From: Rhodococcus sp. HNM0563
GTDB lineage: Bacteria; Actinomycetota; Actinomycetes; Mycobacteriales; Mycobacteriaceae
Assembly: GCF_012726195.1 (NCBI RefSeq)
Contig: NZ_JAASAF010000008.1
Location: 236,590 to 300,589, forward strand
Direction of reading: 5' to 3'
Length of the DNA stretch: 64,000 bases
Shown here: positions 34,920 to 45,944 of the stretch, piece after piece
Layout: every line of letters begins with the position of its first letter
How positions within the stretch are numbered: position 1 is the first letter of the stretch
Position numbers and translations under genes: made by a program
The notes under the pieces: generated by a model
What the model was told of the DNA's origin: nothing
Database searches by the model: none
The model's input: only the letters and a program-made list of their open reading frames with translations

Positions 34920-36041
34920 ATGACCGACGACGCAGCCCTGGCCACCGAGATCGCCGCGGGTGCAGGAGAACTGTTGCTGACCATTCGCGCAACTGCACGG
35001 TACGAACACTACGGGCGCGAACTCGGACGCCGTGGTGATCACGCTGCGAACGCATACATACTCGAGCGGATCGCGTCTGCGCGACCCGGCGACCTGGTGC
35101 TCTCGGAGGAATCGGCCGACAACCCGGCGCGCATCGACGCGGAGCGGGTATGGATCATCGATCCGCTCGACGGCTCGAATGAATACGGCAGGCCCGGCTA
35201 CATCGATTGGGCAGTCCACGTTGCGTTGTGGCAGGCAGGAAAGGGACTCACCGCCGCGGCCGTCGCGCAGCCCGCGATCGGGGCCGTCTACTCGACGAAC
35301 GACGAATCGGCCTTCGCCCACGAACCCCTCGGACGGTACCGGCCCTCCATTGTGATCAGCGGCAGCCGTCCTCCCGCGTTCATCGGTGAGGTCGCGAGGA
35401 AGGTGGGCGCCGACCTCGTACGTATGGGATCTGCAGGGGCCAAGGCCATGGCGGTCCTACGCGGCGAAGCCGACGCGTACGTGCATGCAGGGGGCCAATG
35501 GGAATGGGATTCGGCCGCACCCGTCGCGGTCGCGCAGGCTGCGGGCATGTTCTGCGCCCGAATCGACGGCACCCCCCTCGAATACAACAGGCCCCATCCG
35601 TACCTGCCCGATCTGGTGATCTGCCGCCCGGACTGGGCTCCCACGCTCATGGCCGCCGTGTCCGCACACGCGGACGAGCCCACCGACAGTGCTCGGGTGG
35701 CGATGGCGCGCTCCTACATTCGCGCGCTTCTGAGCCACGATGCAACGCATGTGCGGCTCGCTGAAGACGCATGGCGCGTCGAGAACGGTCAGCGTACCGG
35801 CGACAGCGGGATCGAAATCCGAGATCGTCTGGAGAACGGGGCGGAGTACCGGTCGCTCCGCCGGGTGCGCGAGTTGACGTTCCACGAGTGGCACCACGAC
35901 GTCGTTGCCCGCTTTCTTCTCGACATCGCTGCAGGCCCGGACCGGACGACGGCGGTTTCGGTCGTCGAGCATTTCCACATCCCCGCAGGCGACATTCGGT
36001 CGATCGTCGCGATCATCGAACCCAATCCGCCAATCAGTTGA
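34920..36041 (+). CDS. cysQ: CysQ 3'(2'),5'-bisphosphate nucleotidase fused to an NTF2-like (DUF8021-type) domain
   Basis: A 373-residue protein of two parts. Residues 1-250 are an inositol-monophosphatase-fold CysQ closely resembling Rv2131c: metal ligands in SEES (Glu63/64), IIDPLDGSNEY (Asp81, Asp84) and WEWDSAAP (Asp197). It should hydrolyse PAP to AMP. Residues 258-373 (from RVAMARSYIRAL) contain HVRLAEDAWRVENGQRTGDSG and VVEHFHIPAGDIRSIVAIIEP, which resemble small actinobacterial NTF2-like proteins, as steroid isomerases are. The linker is short and the frame continuous. I take ATG 34920; GTG 34911 is possible. It diverges from a sulfotransferase operon across a KstR box. Confidence 0.82.
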   Translation: MTDDAALATEIAAGAGELLLTIRATARYEHYGRELGRRGDHAANAYILERIASARPGDLVLSEESADNPARIDAERVWIIDPLDGSNEYGRPGYIDWAVHVALWQAGKGLTAAAVAQPAIGAVYSTNDESAFAHEPLGRYRPSIVISGSRPPAFIGEVARKVGADLVRMGSAGAKAMAVLRGEADAYVHAGGQWEWDSAAPVAVAQAAGMFCARIDGTPLEYNRPHPYLPDLVICRPDWAPTLMAAVSAHADEPTDSARVAMARSYIRALLSHDATHVRLAEDAWRVENGQRTGDSGIEIRDRLENGAEYRSLRRVRELTFHEWHHDVVARFLLDIAAGPDRTTAVSVVEHFHIPAGDIRSIVAIIEPNPPIS

Positions 36042-36109
36042 ACCTTTGAGCTAGTTTCGAAAGCGACGAATAGTGAGCAAAGCGATACAGATCAGAATCA
36101 GGCGGTGCC

Positions 36110-37099
36110 ATGACAGCTTCACTCGATATCGGCGATGGAATTCACGCGATCCCCGTTCCCGTTGCTGACCTCCCGGTCGGCGACACCCAGGTCTACGCGG
36201 TGGAATCCCCGCGCGGCGTGGTCCTGATCGACGCCGGCTGGAACAACGACACATCCTGGAACGCGCTGCAGCAGGGACTCGAGGCCGCAGGACTGTCGGT
36301 GACCGACGTGGAAGGTGTCGTGGTCACCCATTTCCATCCCGACCACGTCGGCCTCACGGCGCGTCTCCGGGAGGCCTCCGGCTGCTGGGTGGGAATGCAC
36401 GAATCGGACTTCGAGCAGCTCGGCCACATGATGTCCGATGCCGATTGGAGCGAACGCGCCGTCGAGCAATGGCGCATCGCGGGAGCCCCTCCTGAGCAGA
36501 TCGAGGAATACCTCGCCGACTCGGGCAAGGGTGAGGGCAAACCGGAGTCCGCGCCCGATCGCCGACTCACCGATGGGGAGATCATCCCGCTCGCTGGACG
36601 CACGCTCCGCACGGTGTTCACGCCCGGGCACACTCCCGGACACGCCTGCTTCTATATCGAGGAACACGAGATCCTGTTCAGCGGCGACCACGTGCTCGCC
36701 AAGACCACACCGCACGTCGGTGAATTCGATTTTCCCGTTGCGGAGCGGGATGCGCTCGGCGAATTCATCGAGTCGCTGGGTGCGGTGGGGAAACTTCCTG
36801 CGCGGCGTACTCTTCCTGCACATCGCCAACCCATCGACGACCTTGCGGCCCGGACGGCGGCACTGGTCGAACACCACGAGGAGCGCCTGGACGACCTCTA
36901 CGAATCGCTGGGTGACGAAGGGCTCACGCTGTGGGAGGCCACGTCCCGCATGAAGTGGTACCGGCCGTGGGACGAGACACCGGCGCGCGGTAAGCAGATG
37001 GCGATGTCCGAAGGGTCGGCGCACCTGCGTCACCTCATCGAACGTGGACGTGCTCGACTCGTACCCGGCAGTCATCCCGCCCGTTTCGTGCGGGTCTGA
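36110..37099 (+). CDS. metallo-beta-lactamase fold hydrolase
   Basis: A 329-residue MBL-fold protein. The metal motif THFHPDHVGL (HxHxDH, near 75-83), the third-ligand His in FTPGHTPGHACFY and the bridging Asp in LFSGDHVL near 190 are all present. After residue 250 a C-terminal helical extension (EHHEERLDDLYESLGDEG) follows, as in the glyoxalase-II/LACTB2-like branch. Substrates may be thioesters or lactones; none is indicated by neighbours. ATG 36110 is used. A GC-rich hairpin follows 20 bp after the stop. Confidence 0.84.
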   Translation: MTASLDIGDGIHAIPVPVADLPVGDTQVYAVESPRGVVLIDAGWNNDTSWNALQQGLEAAGLSVTDVEGVVVTHFHPDHVGLTARLREASGCWVGMHESDFEQLGHMMSDADWSERAVEQWRIAGAPPEQIEEYLADSGKGEGKPESAPDRRLTDGEIIPLAGRTLRTVFTPGHTPGHACFYIEEHEILFSGDHVLAKTTPHVGEFDFPVAERDALGEFIESLGAVGKLPARRTLPAHRQPIDDLAARTAALVEHHEERLDDLYESLGDEGLTLWEATSRMKWYRPWDETPARGKQMAMSEGSAHLRHLIERGRARLVPGSHPARFVRV

Positions 37100-37118
37100 G
37101 GATCCACCGGAACGAGTT

Positions 37119-37149
37119 CGCCCCCCGCCTCGTAATGAAGCGGGGGGCG
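37119..37149. terminator. bidirectional hairpin between MBL gene and tRNA-Arg
   Basis: A perfect 10-bp stem CGCCCCCCGC (37119-37128) with GCGGGGGGCG (37140-37149), 11-base loop. It lies between the plus-strand hydrolase gene and the 3' end of the minus-strand tRNA, where both transcripts should end. Confidence 0.75.
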
Positions 37150-37152
37150 TCG

Positions 37153-37228
37153 TGGTGCCCTCGGCAGGATTCGAACCTGCGACTTCTTGCTCCGGAGGCA
37201 AGCGCTCTATCCCCTGAGCTACGAGGGC
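37153..37228 (-). tRNA. tRNA-Arg (anticodon CCG)
   Basis: A 76-nt cloverleaf on the minus strand. The acceptor stem pairs GCCCTCG with CGAGGGC, the D region reads TAGCTCAGGGG, the anticodon stem is CTTGC/GCAAG with loop CTCCGGA (anticodon CCG, reading CGG), the T arm contains GGTTCGAATCC, and CCA is encoded. It stands alone between the MBL gene and the DUF305 gene. Confidence 0.95.
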
Positions 37229-37349
37229 AATCCGGGCCCGCTGGGTGACCAGTGGTGCGGGAGTCAGCCTAGCGCATTGTCGGCTCAACACCACATCGGC
37301 TGGTCAGGGCCGGTTTACTGACCCAGGCGGGGGTACGCCGGACCATCGA

Positions 37350-38081
37350 TCAGTTCATCGGGAGTGGCTCGGCACCGCGCTCGGCCAGCATCGACGTCAT
37401 CAGCTCGGACTCGCTGGTCTGTGTGTCGACCATCTTCTGAGCCAGGCCCCGAACGACCGATTCGCTCGCGTACTGCGCGCCGTATTCCATCATCGGCAGC
37501 CCACCCTCGTGGTGACGCAGCATCAACTGCAGGAACAGCACATCCTGCTCGATACCGGTCGCCGCGCGCAGGTTCGCGAGATCCTCGGAAGAGGCCATCC
37601 CCGGCATCATGGCCATTCCGTCGGAACCTGCCTTCGAGTCGGATCCGTGGCCCTCGCCCGTACTCGCGTGCGAATGACCGCTGTCCTCGCTCATCCAAGT
37701 CATGTAGGGGCCTGACGGCAGCGGTGGCTGCCCCCACATCGTGAGCCAGCCCTCCATCTGTCCGACCTGATTCTGCTGGGTCGTGAGGATGTCGTAGGCG
37801 AGATTGCGAACGTATTGATCCTGCGAGCTCGTCACCGCAATCGCCGACATCTCGATCGCCTGGTTGTGATGAACCGTCATGTCCTGGCAGAACCCGACAT
37901 CCACCGAACCTGCCGTCGGATCCGCCGGCCGCGAGTCCTCGAGGGGGATCCGCGCGAGAAACCCGAGCAGGAAACCGACCGCCAGCACAGCGACCGCAGC
38001 GAGCACCAGCAGCATCCGACGGTTCCCGGTCCCGTGGGCGGGGCCGGTCGAGTCGCGCGTCAGATCGTCCGGGATGTTCAT
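37350..38081 (-). CDS. DUF305 domain protein, membrane-anchored
   Basis: A 243-residue protein with one N-terminal transmembrane segment (RMLLVLAAVAVLAVGFLLGFLA, about 22-43), then an extracytoplasmic four-helix DUF305 domain. The two conserved motifs are FCQDMTVHHNQAIEMS near 64-79 and MLRHHEGGLPMMEYG near 187-201; between them a His/Met/Ser-rich insert (about 130-165) could bind metal. DUF305 resembles ferritin-like folds and is often found with copper genes. It starts 2 bp after the DUF3105 gene ends, so the two are one operon. Confidence 0.85.
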   Translation of the reverse strand: MNIPDDLTRDSTGPAHGTGNRRMLLVLAAVAVLAVGFLLGFLARIPLEDSRPADPTAGSVDVGFCQDMTVHHNQAIEMSAIAVTSSQDQYVRNLAYDILTTQQNQVGQMEGWLTMWGQPPLPSGPYMTWMSEDSGHSHASTGEGHGSDSKAGSDGMAMMPGMASSEDLANLRAATGIEQDVLFLQLMLRHHEGGLPMMEYGAQYASESVVRGLAQKMVDTQTSESELMTSMLAERGAEPLPMN

Positions 38082-38083
38082 CG

Positions 38084-38923
38084 TCAGCTCCCTGCCGGTG
38101 CCTGCATGTCGGCGGGAATCTGCTCGGTGCCGTCCGCGGTGCCGCCGTCCATCGGTACCGCGTCGGGGCCGGGTGCGGACGCATCGAACGGAGGCGGATT
38201 CGCGGGATCGAACGACGATGGCAGCGTCGAGCAGCTCGCACCGATCTCGGGGTAGGTGTACCGGTTCAGGCGCAGTGCTTCGATGAAGTGATCGATGCGC
38301 TCGTCATCGACGCTGTCGACCTTGAGCTGGTGACCCCACGACTGCAACGAGATCGGCGTGTCGAGTCCGGGGTACGGCGACATCGACATGTACGTGCGTC
38401 CGTCGACCTTCGCCGCGAGCGTCTCGATTGCTGCGTCGTCGAGGAGATCGGGGTTGTAGGCGATCCAGACTGCACCGTGCTCGAGTGAATGGACCATGTT
38501 CTCGGTGCGAACGGCCTGCTCGTACACGGTCCCTGTGCAGGTGGCCCAGATCGCGTCGTGCGGTCCGCCGAACGGCGGGTTCTGGTCGTAGGCCACCCGT
38601 TGGGTGGGAGCTACGTGCTGGCCCGCCGGATACTCGATATTGACCACGCCGTCGATGGCCAGCGACGGGTCCTGGTTCTCCTCGGTCGGCACCCAGGCCG
38701 ACAACTCCTGCTTGTCCTGGTACTGCGGAATGATGCTGACCGCGATCACAGCGACCAGTGCGACGACAGCGACGATGCCACCGATCGTCAGCCACGGAAT
38801 CTGACGCTGCTTCGGGAGGCCTTTGGCCCCGCCACTGTTCTTCTTGGCGGCCTGGATGGCCTTCGACGATTTTGCGCCGGTGTTCTTCTTGCCGGAACTG
38901 CCGTTGCTCGGACCGCTGGGCAT
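38084..38923 (-). CDS. DUF3105 domain protein, membrane-anchored
   Basis: A 279-residue protein: a Lys/Ser-rich cytoplasmic N-terminus (about 1-40), one transmembrane helix (IPWLTIGGIVAVVALVAVIA, about 42-61) and an external DUF3105 domain. Conserved blocks are YDQNPPFGGPHDAIWATCTGTVYEQ and MVHSLEHGAVWIAYNPDL, whose His residues could bind metal. The proline-rich tail is variable. DUF3105 and DUF305 proteins are commonly paired in actinobacteria; the role is unknown. The ATG at 38923 gives the family N-terminus. Confidence 0.83.
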   Translation of the reverse strand: MPSGPSNGSSGKKNTGAKSSKAIQAAKKNSGGAKGLPKQRQIPWLTIGGIVAVVALVAVIAVSIIPQYQDKQELSAWVPTEENQDPSLAIDGVVNIEYPAGQHVAPTQRVAYDQNPPFGGPHDAIWATCTGTVYEQAVRTENMVHSLEHGAVWIAYNPDLLDDAAIETLAAKVDGRTYMSMSPYPGLDTPISLQSWGHQLKVDSVDDERIDHFIEALRLNRYTYPEIGASCSTLPSSFDPANPPPFDASAPGPDAVPMDGGTADGTEQIPADMQAPAGS

Positions 38924-39055
38924 CGCTGGGTGCTCTTTCGACGGATGGACAGGCGAACGTGCGCACCATCGGGTACGACACATCGTCAACTCTACGGGCG
39001 CCGGCAGCGGGGGACCGTCCGCACCTTTACCCCGCAGCCAATAGGATGAACACCT

Positions 39056-40708
39056 GTGACTCCTGCCGATCTTGCCGAATTGCTCCACGGAACCGCCGCG
39101 AGAGTGCTCGCCGACCGTGACCTCGACGCGTCTGTACTGCCTGCGACCCTCACTGTCGAGCGGCCTCGCAACCCCGAGCACGGCGACTACGCAACCAATG
39201 TCGCGATGCAGGTTGCCAAGAAGGTCGGCGTGAATCCCCGTGATCTCGCGACGTGGCTCGCCGAAGCGCTCACCGCCGCCGACGGCATCGACTCCGCCGA
39301 TGTGGCAGGCCCCGGCTTCCTCAACATCAGGCTCGCGGCCGACGCACAGGGTGCGATAGTCGCCAAGGTGCTCGGGGAGCGCGACGCGTACGGCAGCGCC
39401 GACGTCCTCGCGGGCACGAAGATCAACCTCGAATTCGTCTCCGCGAACCCGACCGGCCCCATCCACCTCGGCGGCACCCGCTGGGCGGCGGTCGGTGATG
39501 CGCTCGGCCGCATCCTCACCGCGCAGGGCGGAGAGGTCACCCGCGAGTACTACTTCAATGATCACGGCGCGCAGATCGATCGTTTCACCCGGTCACTCAT
39601 CGCCTCCGCGCTCGGCGAACCCGCCCCCGAGGACGGTTACGCAGGCGCCTATATCGTCGACATCGCGCAGTCGGTCCAGAACCAGCGTCCCGGCGTGCTC
39701 GAACTTCCCGAGGACGAGAGGAACGAAGCGTTCCGGTCGGTCGGCGTGGAGTTGATGTTCGAACACATCAAACGCACGCTGCACGAGTTCGGCGTCGACT
39801 TCGATGTGTACTTCCACGAGAACTCGCTGTTCGAGTCCGGCGCCGTCGAAAAGTCGGTCGAGACCCTCAAAGCGTCCGGAAACCTGTACTTCGACGACGG
39901 TGCGTGGTGGCTCAAGAGCACCGACTACGGCGACGACAAGGACCGCGTCGTCATCAAGTCGGACGGCAATGCGGCCTACATCGCCGGCGATATCGCGTAC
40001 TTCCAGGACAAGCGCTCCCGCGGCTTCGATCTGTGCATCTACATGCTCGGCGCCGACCACCACGGCTACATCGCACGGCTCAAGGCGGCTGCCGCTGCTT
40101 TCGGCGACGATCCCGACACCGTCGAGGTCATGATCGGCCAGATGGTCAATCTCGTGCGCGACGGCCAGGCCGTGAAGATGAGCAAGCGTGCGGGCACAGT
40201 GATCACGCTCGACGACCTCGTCGAGGCCATCGGCGTCGACGCTGCCCGATACTCGCTCGTGCGCTCGTCGGTGGATCAGAGCATCGATATCGATCTGGCA
40301 TTGTGGGCCTCCGCCTCGAGTGAGAATCCCGTCTACTACGTCCAGTACGCGCACGCGCGCCTGTCGTCGATCGCGCGGAACGCTGCCGACCTCGGCCTGA
40401 GCGGGGAGGGCGCCGATCTGGCCCTGCTCACCCATGACCGCGAAGGCGACCTGATCCGCACCATCGGTGAATACCCGCGGGTCGTCGCGAAGGCAGCGGA
40501 ACTGCGGGAGCCGCACCGCGTGGCGCGATATCTCGAAGAACTCGCCGGTACCTACCACCGGTTCTACGACGCATGCCGCATCCTGCCGCAGGGCGACGAA
40601 GAGCCCGGCGACCTGCACACCGCTCGTCTGGCTCTGTGTGCCGCCGCACGTCAGGTCCTCGCCAACGGGCTCGGTCTTCTCGGCGTCAGTGCACCGGAGC
40701 GGATGTGA
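39056..40708 (+). CDS. argS: arginyl-tRNA synthetase
   Basis: A 550-residue class I synthetase. The N-terminal add-1 domain for the tRNA D loop is followed by the HIGH-like motif [14 protein letters not shown] near residues 127-140, and KMSKRAGT near 376-383; a DALR anticodon-binding domain forms the C-terminus. The start is GTG at 39056. TAGGAT at 39042-39047 ends 8 bases before the GTG, so the mRNA may have almost no leader. Its TGA overlaps the GTG of lysA. It heads the block argS-lysA-hom-thrC-thrB, the order known from mycobacteria. Confidence 0.95.
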   Translation: MTPADLAELLHGTAARVLADRDLDASVLPATLTVERPRNPEHGDYATNVAMQVAKKVGVNPRDLATWLAEALTAADGIDSADVAGPGFLNIRLAADAQGAIVAKVLGERDAYGSADVLAGTKINLEFVSANPTGPIHLGGTRWAAVGDALGRILTAQGGEVTREYYFNDHGAQIDRFTRSLIASALGEPAPEDGYAGAYIVDIAQSVQNQRPGVLELPEDERNEAFRSVGVELMFEHIKRTLHEFGVDFDVYFHENSLFESGAVEKSVETLKASGNLYFDDGAWWLKSTDYGDDKDRVVIKSDGNAAYIAGDIAYFQDKRSRGFDLCIYMLGADHHGYIARLKAAAAAFGDDPDTVEVMIGQMVNLVRDGQAVKMSKRAGTVITLDDLVEAIGVDAARYSLVRSSVDQSIDIDLALWASASSENPVYYVQYAHARLSSIARNAADLGLSGEGADLALLTHDREGDLIRTIGEYPRVVAKAAELREPHRVARYLEELAGTYHRFYDACRILPQGDEEPGDLHTARLALCAAARQVLANGLGLLGVSAPERM

Positions 40709-42126
40709 ACGCGCATCCCGCGGGCCCGCGGCACGCAGAGATCCCGCACGCGCCCGGTCTGCCGCAACGACCCGAGAACGCCACCGAACTGAACGAGCTC
40801 CACCGGCACGTGTGGCCGCGTAACACCAGCCGCGGTGACGACGGCGTCACCCACATCGCGGGTGTCTCCGTCACCGAACTCGCCGAGACCTACGGCACAC
40901 CGCTGTTCGTCGTGGATGAGGACGATTTCCGGTCGCGGTGCCGTGAGATCGCTGAGGCCTTCGGCCCCGAAGCACGTGTCCATTACGCGTCCAAGGCGTT
41001 TCTGTGCACCGAGATCGCCCGGTGGGTGCACCAGGAGGGCCTGTGCCTCGATGTCGCATCCGGGGGCGAACTCGCGGTAGCGCTGCGCGCAGGCTTCCCG
41101 GCTCAGAAGATCGCGCTGCACGGCAACAACAAGTCTGTGGCCGAACTGCGCACCGCCGTCGAGTTCGGCGTCGGACACATCGTGCTGGACTCGCTCGCCG
41201 AGATCGACCGCCTCGATGCCATCGCCGGTGAATTGGATGCCGTTCAGGATGTGCTGATTCGCGTCACCGTCGGTGTCGAAGCACACACCCACGAATTCAT
41301 CTCCACCGCGCACGAGGATCAGAAGTTCGGTCTCTCCCTGGCGGGCGGCCACGCGATGGACGCTGTACGCCGGGTGTTCGCGGCCGACAACCTGCGCCTG
41401 GTCGGGCTGCACAGCCACATCGGCTCCCAGATCTTCGATGTCGACGGATTCGAACTCGCTGCTCACCGTGTCATCGGGCTGCTGCGCGACATCGTTGCCG
41501 AATTCGGGGTCGACAAGACCTCGCAGCTGCACATCGTCGATCTCGGCGGTGGTCTCGGAATCTCGTACGTGCCGAGCGACGATCCGCCGCCGGTCACCGA
41601 CCTCGCGGCGAAACTCAACGACATCGTGCGTACGGAGTCGGCACTGGTCGGATTGCCTACGCCGACCCTTGCCGTCGAGCCGGGACGCGCCATCGCAGGC
41701 CCGGGCACCATCACCCTCTACGAGGTGGGCACCATCAAGGACGTGGCCGTCGGTGCCGGCCAGAGCCGGCGCTACATCAGCGTCGACGGTGGGATGAGCG
41801 ACAACATCCGAACCTCCCTGTATCAGGCGGAGTACGAGTCGCGGCTCGTGTCGCGCAGGAGCGAAGCCGAACCTGTCGTCGCACGGGTGGTCGGTAAGCA
41901 TTGCGAGAGTGGTGACATCATCATTCGAGACGCGTGGATGCCAGGCGACGTCGGTGCGGGAGATTTGCTGGCTGTCGCGGCGACCGGTGCATACTGCTAC
42001 TCGATGTCCAGCAGGTACAACATGCTGACCCGCCCCGCTGTCGTGGCAGTCAAGGACGGGGTCTCTCGCGTCCTGCTGCGTAGGGAAACGATCGAAGATC
42101 TGCTGAGCTTGGAGGTTACGGAGTGA
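40705..42126 (+). CDS. lysA: diaminopimelate decarboxylase
   Basis: A 473-residue PLP enzyme of fold type III. Lys97 in VHYASKAFL binds [17 protein letters not shown] and the [12 protein letters not shown] phosphate-binding loop follow, and the second-subunit residues are in [10 protein letters not shown] near 395-405. It makes lysine from meso-diaminopimelate. The GTG start sits in the overlap with argS (GTGA), supported by the actinobacterial N-terminal extension of about 45 residues. The end overlaps hom in the same way. Confidence 0.95.
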   Translation: MNAHPAGPRHAEIPHAPGLPQRPENATELNELHRHVWPRNTSRGDDGVTHIAGVSVTELAETYGTPLFVVDEDDFRSRCREIAEAFGPEARVHYASKAFLCTEIARWVHQEGLCLDVASGGELAVALRAGFPAQKIALHGNNKSVAELRTAVEFGVGHIVLDSLAEIDRLDAIAGELDAVQDVLIRVTVGVEAHTHEFISTAHEDQKFGLSLAGGHAMDAVRRVFAADNLRLVGLHSHIGSQIFDVDGFELAAHRVIGLLRDIVAEFGVDKTSQLHIVDLGGGLGISYVPSDDPPPVTDLAAKLNDIVRTESALVGLPTPTLAVEPGRAIAGPGTITLYEVGTIKDVAVGAGQSRRYISVDGGMSDNIRTSLYQAEYESRLVSRRSEAEPVVARVVGKHCESGDIIIRDAWMPGDVGAGDLLAVAATGAYCYSMSSRYNMLTRPAVVAVKDGVSRVLLRRETIEDLLSLEVTE

Positions 42127-43447
42127 CCAGCACAACGGCGGAGGGTGCATCCGGGCAGCGGCCCCTCGGTGTTGCGGTTCTCGGCCACGGCACCGTTGGT
42201 GCCGAGGTCGTCAACATCATCCGGCAGGATGCGCTCGACCTGCAAGAGCGCATCGGTGCGCCCCTGGAACTGCGGGGCGTCGCGGTGCGCGACGCATCGT
42301 CCGATCGTGGAATTCCCGCGGAGCTGCTGACGACCGATGCAGAAGCGCTCGTCCGTCGCGACGATGTCGACCTCGTCGTCGAACTCATCGGGGGTATCGA
42401 ACTACCCCGCACGCTGGTGCGCGCCGCGCTCGACGCAGGCAAGTCGGTGGTCACTGCGAACAAAGCGCTCCTCGCTGCCTACACCGGTGAACTGGCCGAG
42501 GCGGCCGAGTCGCACAATGCCGACCTGTACTTCGAAGCCGCCGTCGCCGGCGCCATCCCGGTGATCCGCCCACTGACCCAGTCGCTCGCGGGCGACCGCG
42601 TCGACCGGGTGATGGGCATCGTCAACGGCACGACGAACTACATCCTGTCCGCCATGGACGAAAGCGGCGCCGAATACGAGACGACATTGGCCGAAGCAGG
42701 CCGCCTCGGCTACGCCGAAGCCGATCCGACTGCAGACGTCGAAGGATTCGACGCCGCGGCCAAGGCTGCGATTCTCGCGTCCATCGCCTTCCACACCCGC
42801 GTGACTGCTTCGGATGTCTACCGCGAAGGCATGAGCTCGATCACCGCCGCCGACCTCACCTCGGCCCGTGCGCTCAACTGCACCATCAAGCTGTTGGCGA
42901 TCTGCGAACGCATCGCAGGGCCGGACGGCCGCGACCGTGTCTCGGCCCGCGTGTATCCGGCTCTCGTGCCGCGTGAACATCCCCTGGCAACCGTTGCCGG
43001 TGCGTTCAACGCCGTTGTGGTCGAGGCGCAGGCCGCCGGTCGCCTCATGTTCTACGGCCAGGGAGCCGGGGGAGCGCCCACCGCATCCGCGGTCATGGGG
43101 GATCTCGTGATGGCGGCGCGTAACCGTGTCCAGGGTGGCCGGGGTCCGCGCGAATCGAAGTACGCCAAGCTCGAGATCGCCCCGATGAGCGATATCGTCA
43201 CCCGGTACTACGTCAACCTGCAGGTCGCCGACCGTGCCGGCGTGCTCTCTGCTGTCGCCGCCGAATTCGCCACGCGGGGTGTCAGTATCTCCGCTGTGCG
43301 CCAGGAGGGTGCCGGCGACGGCGCTCGTCTGGTGGTGCTCACGCACCGAGCCACCGACCGGGCGCTTGCGGACACCGTCGCCGCGCTCGAGAATCTCGAA
43401 TCCGTTACTGCTGTCACCAGCGTCCTGAGACTGGAGGGATCCGCCGA

Positions 43448-43451
<4 letters not shown>
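42123..43451 (+). CDS. hom: homoserine dehydrogenase
   Basis: A 442-residue enzyme: NAD(P)-binding [12 protein letters not shown] near the N-terminus, the catalytic region with [11 protein letters not shown] and [14 protein letters not shown] (about 170-215), and a C-terminal ACT domain ([20 protein letters not shown], about 365-440) that normally gives feedback inhibition by threonine. It reduces aspartate semialdehyde to homoserine for threonine and methionine. The GTG start overlaps the stop of lysA and the stop overlaps the ATG of thrC. Confidence 0.95.
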
Positions 43452-45504
<2,053 letters not shown>

Positions 45505-45542
45505 CTGCCACCGCTGTGATCACGTCGCGTGATCGTGACGAG

Positions 45543-45572
45543 ACGGCCGGCCCGGAGATCCGGGCCGGCCGT
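45543..45572 (+). terminator. terminator after thrB
   Basis: A perfect 13-bp stem ACGGCCGGCCCGG (45543-45555) with its complement (45560-45572) and the tetraloop AGAT, 38 bp after the thrB stop. There is no T tract, as is common in actinobacteria. It separates the lysine/threonine block from rho. Confidence 0.8.
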
Positions 45573-45641
45573 TGTCGTCGACGGACCCGGCCGGGGAGCG
45601 AGAGTGGTGCATCACACAAGAACCTCGCGTCACATAGATTC

Positions 45642-45670
45642 TTGCCCTGCGTGCAGAACGTCGCTATCCT
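45642..45670 (+). promoter_or_regulatory. SigA-type promoter of rho
   Basis: TTGCCC (45642-45647) and TATCCT (45665-45670) are separated by 17 bp. Transcription starting about 7 bases later would give a leader of nearly 270 nt before the rho GTG, in line with long rho leaders elsewhere. The remaining sequence 45678-45944 shows no convincing gene. Confidence 0.55.
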
Positions 45671-45944
45671 GAGGATGTCCGCACGTCGTGCGCTCGTGTC
45701 GCCGGGTTCTCCAGGGCATTCACTCCAGCTCCATCGGGGCGTCCGATCCTGGTTCGATCCTCACCTGCTCTCGATCTTGGGAACGGGACACGGCCGTACC
45801 CAACCGACATCGGTGTGGTGGCGGACGTGCCGACCGTTCGACTTCCGTGAACTCGTACGGCAAATCCCAGCTCAGTTCATGTAGCTGATCTGCGGAACGA
45901 ACCCTCGACTCTGAATGAGTGGGCGAGGGAAGGAAAGGATCTCC

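Noticed and set aside
45675..45884. Possible leader peptide gene of about 69 codons upstream of rho
   Set aside because: Its ATG lies at or before the predicted transcript start, the ribosome site is weak and the composition is not distinctive.
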